64,000 nt of DNA, from positions 540,033-604,032 of the forward strand of contig NZ_BLXY01000001.1 in the NCBI RefSeq assembly GCF_014193585.1. Direction: 5' to 3'. The stretch is from Geomonas paludis. Its GTDB lineage: Bacteria > Desulfobacterota > Desulfuromonadia > Geobacterales > Geobacteraceae. The notes under the pieces are model-generated. The model was given only the letters and a program-made list of their open reading frames with translations, did no database searches and was not told the origin of the DNA. Below are positions 59,354 through 64,000 of the stretch, piece by piece (the first letter of the stretch is position 1; each line of letters begins with the position of its first letter). The position numbers were made by a program, and so were the translations under genes.

Positions 59354-60487
59354 TTGCAGAACAAGAATAAAGCAACAAATCCCGCAGCGGCACATCTCGT
59401 TACCGACCAAAAGACCCTGGATGAACTCGTAGCGCGGCTCTCGAAGGAGTCGGTGCTTGCCTTCGACCTGGAAGCCGACTCGCTGCACCACTATACCGAG
59501 AAGGTCTGCCTGATCCAGGTCTCCTCGCCGTCGGAGACGCGCCTGATCGATCCGCTGGCCCCCATCGACGTGCGTGCGCTGGCGCCGATCTTCGCCAACC
59601 CGGCCATCAAGAAGATCTTCCACGGCGCGGACTACGACATGCGTTCGCTGTACCGCGACTTCGGCATCGAGGTGGTCAACCTCTTCGACACCATGATCGC
59701 CAGCCAGTTCCTGGGCGAGAGCGAGTTCGGCCTGGCGGCGCTCTTGAAGAAGCGCTTCGGCGTCGAACTGGACAAGCGCTACCAGAAGGCGGATTGGAGC
59801 AAGCGCCCCTTCTCCCAGGAGATGCTGGAGTACGCCATGAAGGACACCTCTCTCTTGATCGAGCTGTACCGTCAGCTCGAGGCCGAGTTGGTGGCTAAGG
59901 GGCGTCTGGCCTGGGTGGAGGAGGAATCCGAGCTGGTGGCGGGGGTGAGATCGCCGTCACGCGAGGGCGAGCTCATGTGCCTGCGCTTCAAGGGCGCCAA
60001 CAAGATGAAGCCGCGCGAGCTGGCCGTCCTCGAGGAACTGCTCAAGTTCCGTGACGAGAAGGCGCGCATCGCCGACGTCCCCCCCTTCCGGATCCTCAGT
60101 AACGACCTGTTGCGCGAGCTCGCCGAGAAGCAGCCCAGGAGCAACTTCGAGCTGGTCGGCATCCACACCATGTCGTCCAAGCTGATCGAGCGGCTGGGGC
60201 GCGGGCTGCTGCAGGCGATCGCCAACGGGCTGGCCCTGCCGCAGGACAAGCTGCCGCAGGTGCAGGCAAGCCGCCGTCCGGTGCTGGACCGGCTCCAGGA
60301 CGAGAAGGTGAAGCGGCTCAAGATCTGGCGCGAGGCGAAGTCGGCCCAGCTCGGCCTGGGTGTCGGGCTGGTGGCCAACAACACGCTCCTGGAGGCGCTT
60401 GCCGAGCCGGGTTCCTCGCAGAACGCGCTCTTGAAGCGCTGGCAGCGCGAGGCGTTCGGCGACGAGTTGGCCGCACTGATCTCCTGA
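59354..60487 (+). CDS. rnd: Ribonuclease D
   Basis: 377 aa. DEDD exonuclease motifs: VLAFDLEADSLHH (Exo I), FHGADYDMRSLYR (Exo II) and YAMKDTSLLIELY (Exo III, DEDDy type with the Tyr). An HRDC domain occupies about 215-290 (ELAVLEELLKFRDEKARIAD). It trims 3' ends of tRNA precursors and other small RNAs. The start is a TTG with no strong ribosome binding site; it is the first start in the frame that includes the conserved LVTDQKTLDELV, so the exact start is uncertain. Confidence 0.9.
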   Translation: MQNKNKATNPAAAHLVTDQKTLDELVARLSKESVLAFDLEADSLHHYTEKVCLIQVSSPSETRLIDPLAPIDVRALAPIFANPAIKKIFHGADYDMRSLYRDFGIEVVNLFDTMIASQFLGESEFGLAALLKKRFGVELDKRYQKADWSKRPFSQEMLEYAMKDTSLLIELYRQLEAELVAKGRLAWVEEESELVAGVRSPSREGELMCLRFKGANKMKPRELAVLEELLKFRDEKARIADVPPFRILSNDLLRELAEKQPRSNFELVGIHTMSSKLIERLGRGLLQAIANGLALPQDKLPQVQASRRPVLDRLQDEKVKRLKIWREAKSAQLGLGVGLVANNTLLEALAEPGSSQNALLKRWQREAFGDELAALIS

Positions 60488-60511
60488 CAATCCCGACATT
60501 ACCGACCGACG

Positions 60512-60545
60512 GGCGGGTTCCTTATGAGGAGCCCGCCTTTTTTCG
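60512..60545 (+). terminator. Rho-independent terminator of rnd
   Basis: GGCGGGTTCCT/AGGAGCCCGCC stem (one G-U pair) with a short loop, followed by TTTTTT. Confidence 0.9.
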
Positions 60546-60658
60546 TCCTATGAGTCCGCAGCAGGATGGATTTACATTAGAATGTCTTGTGCAGGTGGCA
60601 CCCTGTTGTATAACATGATGCTGTGGCCGAAGCGAGGCCAGGGTCGGAGGGGCGAGCC

Positions 60659-61363
60659 ATGCTCCTATACATAGGAACGAGCGGTTTTTCATACGGGGAA
60701 TGGAAAGGGATCTTCTATCCGGGCGACCTGCCGGCCCGGGAGATGCTGCGTTATTACGGCGGGCAGTTCAACAGCGTGGAAATCAACAACACCTTCCACC
60801 GCATGCCGAAGGACACGATGCTGGCGGGGTGGCGCCACGAGGTGCCCGAAAACTTCAGGTTCGTGCTCAAGGCGCCGCAGCGCATCACCCACGTGAACCG
60901 GTTGCGGGACGTGTCGGACCCGGTTTCCTACTTCTTCGATGTCGCCGGGGTGATGGGGAGGCAGTTGGGCGCGGTCCTGTTCCAGCTTCCCCCGAGCCTG
61001 AAGAAGGACCTCCCCCTGCTGCACGATTTCCTGGCGCTGATCCCGCCGGGGCGCCGCGTCGCCCTGCAGTTTCGCCACCGCTCCTGGCTGGACGACGAGG
61101 TCTTTGCGCTCTTGCACCGAAACAACGCCGCGCTCTGCATCGCTGACATCGAGGGGGAGTTGGAGATTCCGGTCGTGGCGACGGCCACCTGGGGTTACCT
61201 GCGGCTGAGACGCCCGGAGTACCAGGTGGAGGATCTCAGGAAGTGGGCGGGACTGGTGCGGGGCAGGGGATGGAGCGAAGCCTTCGTCTTCTTCAAGCAC
61301 GAGGACGAGGCGAAGGGGCCGCTCTTCGCGCGCCGGTTCGTCGAACTCGTTTCTGCGGGGTAG
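60659..61363 (+). CDS. DUF72 (YecE-like) protein
   Basis: 234 aa TIM-barrel-like protein. LYIGTSGFSYGEWKGIFYP at the start, FNSVEINNTFHRMP, FVLKAPQRITH, VLFQLPPSLKKD, FRHRSWLDDEV and the C-terminal AFVFFKHEDEAKGP are the DUF72 signatures. Biochemical function is unknown for the family. GGAGG 9 nt before the ATG supports this start over one 12 codons upstream. Confidence 0.9.
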   Translation: MLLYIGTSGFSYGEWKGIFYPGDLPAREMLRYYGGQFNSVEINNTFHRMPKDTMLAGWRHEVPENFRFVLKAPQRITHVNRLRDVSDPVSYFFDVAGVMGRQLGAVLFQLPPSLKKDLPLLHDFLALIPPGRRVALQFRHRSWLDDEVFALLHRNNAALCIADIEGELEIPVVATATWGYLRLRRPEYQVEDLRKWAGLVRGRGWSEAFVFFKHEDEAKGPLFARRFVELVSAG

Positions 61364-61396
61364 GCAGGCGGTTGAGCTCGGCGCGGTCGAGGCGGC

Positions 61397-61440
61397 TTTT
61401 CCCCCTCCCTAACCATCCCCCTCCGCGGGAGGGGATTGGA
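61397..61440. repeat. Short palindromic repeat
   Basis: CCCCCTCCCTAACCATCCCC followed by the complementary-type CGCGGGAGGGGATTGG; half of the dispersed repeat family. Confidence 0.6.
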
Positions 61441-61523
61441 AGCGGTGAACTGTGCGGGCGGTTTCCGGACCGGGCGGGGCAGGGACTACAACATATTACT
61501 GATTGAAGGATAAAGGAGGCACA

Positions 61524-61850
61524 ATGAGCGTCTGGAGCGTAGCCAAGATCGCGGCAACCAGGATCCCCTGGGGCAGGTTGATGGAGAACCTGCCGGTGGT
61601 GATGGATATGGCCAACCGCGCCAAGGGAAGGCTGATGGGGGCGGGGTCGCCCAGCGGCATCGAGGCCAGGCTGCACCATCTGGAAGAGGAGAACCGGAAG
61701 CTGGAGCGGGCGCTCCTGGAGACCTCGGGGCATCTGCAACTCACCATCAAGACGCTGAAGGTGGTGCTGGCCCGCGAGAAGCTGCTCATGGCGGTGGCGG
61801 GGGTGTCGCTGCTGGTCTCGATAGCCGCGCTTGTCGTCGCGCTCCGTTAG
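61524..61850 (+). CDS. Small coiled-coil membrane protein
   Basis: 108 aa. Gly/Arg-rich N-terminus, a coiled coil at about 48-75 (EARLHHLEEENRKLERALLE), and one C-terminal TM helix (LLMAVAGVSLLVSIAALVVAL), so it is a tail-anchored type. AAAGGAGG 5 nt upstream fixes the ATG; an earlier in-frame ATG overlaps that site. No family recognised. Confidence 0.75.
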   Translation: MSVWSVAKIAATRIPWGRLMENLPVVMDMANRAKGRLMGAGSPSGIEARLHHLEEENRKLERALLETSGHLQLTIKTLKVVLAREKLLMAVAGVSLLVSIAALVVALR

Positions 61851-61929
61851 GGGACTGGCTCCGCCAGGTGCCTGTCCCCCTAGCCCTCCGTCCCCCTAAA
61901 GGAAAACCTAACTAGAGATGACCTCCCGC

Positions 61930-62050
61930 TAGCCCCTCTCCCCCGGGAGAGGGTGCCCAACGGGCGGGTGAGGGCTTTGCCGGCGGCGATAGTTTGCACT
62001 TTGCAACGCCCTCACCCTAGCCCTCTCCCAGAGGGAGAGGGCTAGGGTGA
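61930..62050. repeat. Dispersed palindromic GC-rich repeat, copy 3
   Basis: CCCCTCTCCCCCGGGAGAGG, then GGGCGGGTGAGGGC, a ~35-bp centre, CGCCCTCACCCTAGCCCTC and TCTCCCAGAGGGAGAGGG. Same order as the copy at the end of pdxA. It lies between convergent genes. Confidence 0.85.
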
Positions 62051-62102
62051 GGGCGGAAGATCATGTTCAATCAGTAAGAAAACGGGGGTGCGGCCGCGGC
62101 CG

Positions 62103-62843
62103 TCACCCCAGGTCTCCCCAGTGGAACTGCAGTATCGAGACCAGGGCCAGTCCCGCCGTCTCGGTGCGCAGGATCCGCTTTCCCAGCGTCACCGGGGTGA
62201 AGCCGCAGGCAAGGGCGGCGGCGACCTCTTCACTGGTCAGCCCGCCCTCCGGGCCGACCACGATGGCCACGCTTTCCGGCGCCTGGTAACGTTCCAGGCA
62301 CTCCCGCAGCGTGGTCTTCTCTTCCCCTTCCCACAAAAGCAGCTTCACCGTGTGCGGCGCATCGCGCAGCACCTCTTTCAGGCTCCCGCCGATGGCGACC
62401 TGCGGGGCGGAGCTGCGCCCGCACTGGCGCGCCGCTTCCTGCACGATCTTCTCGAAACGCGTCAACTTGCCCGCCGTCTTCTCGCCGCGCAGTTTGACCA
62501 CGGAGCGGGCGGCGTCGAAGGTGACCACCTCGGCGATGCCGAGCTCGGTGCATTTTTGCAGGATCAGGTCGAGCTTGTCCCCTTTGGGGAGCCCCTGGTA
62601 CAGGGTGATGCGCAGCCCAGCTTCCGCCACCGGCGCGGCGGCGGTGGCCTCGATGCGGACGGTGAGGCTCTTGGGCCCCACCTCCTCGATGACACCGCTG
62701 TGGCGCCTGCCCTCGCCATCCACCAACTCCACCTCCGCCCCCTGCTTCAGCCGCAGCACGCGCGCCATGTGCCGGTACAGTTCGCCGGTGATGGTGGCTT
62801 CCCCGGCGTCGACCGGGTTGTCGCCCAGGAAGAAGCTGCGCAT
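62103..62843 (-). CDS. rsmE: 16S rRNA (uracil(1498)-N3)-methyltransferase
   Basis: 246 aa SPOUT-class methyltransferase modifying U1498 of 16S rRNA. N-terminal PUA-like part starts MRSFFLGDN; the knot region has VVGPEGGLTSEEVAAAL and LGKRILRTETAGLALVSILQ, the SAM-binding signature. The chosen ATG is 2 nt after the prmA stop codon, so the pair is co-translated; a longer reading would overlap prmA by 34 nt. Confidence 0.93.
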   Translation of the reverse strand: MRSFFLGDNPVDAGEATITGELYRHMARVLRLKQGAEVELVDGEGRRHSGVIEEVGPKSLTVRIEATAAAPVAEAGLRITLYQGLPKGDKLDLILQKCTELGIAEVVTFDAARSVVKLRGEKTAGKLTRFEKIVQEAARQCGRSSAPQVAIGGSLKEVLRDAPHTVKLLLWEGEEKTTLRECLERYQAPESVAIVVGPEGGLTSEEVAAALACGFTPVTLGKRILRTETAGLALVSILQFHWGDLG

Positions 62844-62845
62844 GC

Positions 62846-63766
62846 CTAGAGCGGCTTCCTCAGGGTGAGGCAGGACCACTCGGCCTCCCTCGGGTTTTCC
62901 ACCAGCTCAAGGGCGGGGAAGCCGGCGCGGACGAACTCCTCCTTCTCGGTGAGGATACCGGAGAGGATCAGCCAGCCGCCGGGTGCGACGCGGGAGGTGA
63001 GCTGGTCGGAGAGGCGCACCAGTTCCTCGGCGAGGATGTTGGCGACCACCACGGCATAGCCGCCGGGAAGCTGGGACAGGTCGGTGGTGGAGGCCTTGAC
63101 GACGCCGTCCACGCCGTTCAGTTCCAGGTTTTCCTGGGTCACCCGGACCGCTTCCGGGTCGATATCCACGGCCGTGATCTCGGTGGCGCCAAGGAGGGCG
63201 GCGGCGATACTGAGCACGCCTGAGCCGGTGCCGACGTCGAGGACCGGGTTGGGGAGTTGCTCGCCTTGGGCGGCAAAGGCGATCCGCTCCAGCGATTCCA
63301 GGCACATCTTGGTGGTGGGGTGGGCGCCGGTGCCGAAAGCCATGCCCGGGTCGATCTGGATCACCAGGTCCCCCTCGACCTGCTGGTACTCTTCCCAGGT
63401 CGGCTTGATCACCAGCCGCTTCCCGATGCGCACCGGTTTGAAGTGCACCTTCCAGTTGTTGGCCCAGTCCTCGTTCTTGATGACCGTGATCACCGGCGGG
63501 GTGTAGACGAAGCCGGGGAAGTCCGGCCCATGCTGGGCCAGGAACTGCTCGATCTTGATGCGCATGTCCTCGAGGGAGTCGTCCAGGGGGAGGTATCCCT
63601 TCACCGTCTTGATGCTGGTGTCTTCGAGGGTGTCCAGGGAAAAGGTGTCCAGGTGCAGGTTGTCCACGCCGACGCCGTTACCGGTCAGCTCTACCAGGAA
63701 GTCAGCTAATGTGTCGACCATCTCGGCCGGAACGTCACAGGCGATTTCCGCCCAGTCTGTAATCAT
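62846..63766 (-). CDS. prmA: Ribosomal protein L11 methyltransferase
   Basis: 306 aa. N-terminal L11-recognition domain, then the class I methyltransferase core: IDPGMAFGTGAHPTTKMCLE, LDVGTGSGVLSIAAALLGA (SAM-binding motif I), VDIDPEAV and VVANILAEELV. It trimethylates L11 at several positions. AAGGAGACGG precedes the ATG. It forms a two-gene operon with rsmE, a common pairing in bacteria. Confidence 0.95.
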   Translation of the reverse strand: MITDWAEIACDVPAEMVDTLADFLVELTGNGVGVDNLHLDTFSLDTLEDTSIKTVKGYLPLDDSLEDMRIKIEQFLAQHGPDFPGFVYTPPVITVIKNEDWANNWKVHFKPVRIGKRLVIKPTWEEYQQVEGDLVIQIDPGMAFGTGAHPTTKMCLESLERIAFAAQGEQLPNPVLDVGTGSGVLSIAAALLGATEITAVDIDPEAVRVTQENLELNGVDGVVKASTTDLSQLPGGYAVVVANILAEELVRLSDQLTSRVAPGGWLILSGILTEKEEFVRAGFPALELVENPREAEWSCLTLRKPL

Positions 63767-64000
63767 AATGAGTTTCCGTCTCCTTTGGGGTTGCGAGTAG
63801 CCGCATTAAACTAGCAGAGAAATAAAGGAAATGGCAATGAAAACCTTGACATCCAAAAAAACTAGGGCGTAATTATAATTAAAATTTTTCCCGCATCTGC
63901 CGATAAGAATTTACAGAAGCTTTTCCCATTAAATTTTAGTTTTGCGTAAAATGAAAAAACATGGTATATATCTAATGAGTTTGACGGGAAAACCGGTAAG
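63767..64000. other. AT-rich region at the window edge
   Basis: Much more AT-rich than the rest. A TTGACA at 63846 is followed by TAATTATAAT on the + strand, a possible promoter with over-long spacing. A frame beginning ATG at 63951 (MKKHGIYLMSLTG) stays open to the end but has no ribosome binding site. Nothing can be called safely. Confidence 0.4.

Noticed and set aside
63846-63880. Sigma70 promoter TTGACA ... TATAAT
   Set aside because: Spacing to the best TATAAT is about 22 nt, too long; the closer TAATTA is a poor match.
63951-64000. Partial CDS running off the window
   Set aside because: Only 16 codons visible with no ribosome binding site; insufficient to call.

Overview
The window reads as chromosomal DNA of a Geobacter-type bacterium (Desulfuromonadia; Geobacter/Geomonas/Citrifermentans-like). 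This is inferred from high GC, CXXCH multiheme cytochromes, an OmpB/OmpC-like multicopper oxidase with fibronectin type III domains, futalosine-pathway menaquinone genes, many c-di-GMP and chemotaxis proteins, and GC-rich dispersed palindromic repeats. Species cannot be fixed from sequence reading alone.

Layout. 0-2.6 kb: pdxA and a peptidoglycan glycosyltransferase, separated by dispersed repeats and a 9-bp tandem array. 2.6-10.2 kb: a response regulator with HD-GYP next to a membrane diguanylate cyclase, a PP-loop tRNA-thiolation-like enzyme, and a degenerate PilB/GspE-like ATPase beside an intact pilT. 10.2-12.7 kb: an aminotransferase bracketed by two copies of a ~190-200 bp inverted-repeat element, then an alpha/beta hydrolase. 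12.7-23 kb: a small exported Lys-rich protein with the multicopper oxidase, a chemoreceptor with a sigma28-like promoter, ppc and a 49-residue membrane peptide. 23-31 kb: a lipoprotein, an octaheme HAO-like cytochrome with an FNR/HcpR-like box, a TSCPD protein, trmO, a triheme cytochrome pair, a CHAP-domain protein, and a diheme peroxidase with a Gly/Met-rich insert and a sigma54-like promoter. 30.7-32.3 kb: terC behind a yybP-ykoY manganese riboswitch and a new 47-codon ORF.

32.4-52.3 kb is the most unusual part. It holds a CheB-CheR-PAS-histidine kinase-receiver hybrid; a translationally coupled pair of an exported WD40/caspase-like protein (1723 aa) and an RHS/YD-repeat protein; an AT-rich islet with a HEPN-like gene ending in a structure resembling an integron attC site; a two-TM protein; two DUF2157-like membrane proteins; and a second exported 14-repeat WD40/caspase protein whose WD40 repeats are nearly identical at DNA level. 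The promoter region of the hybrid kinase and that of the caspase/RHS operon are imperfect copies of one ~100 bp sequence, which suggests shared control.

52.5-64 kb returns to core genome: tRNA-Pro(CGG), a menaquinone operon (UbiD-like mqnL, UbiA-like mqnP, UbiX-like mqnM, mqnE, mqnC) with 9-bp tandem repeats in its gaps, hisC, rnd, a DUF72 gene, a small coiled-coil membrane protein, and prmA-rsmE.

All functions are assigned by motif reading without database searches. Start codons were moved where a ribosome binding site favoured an internal start.
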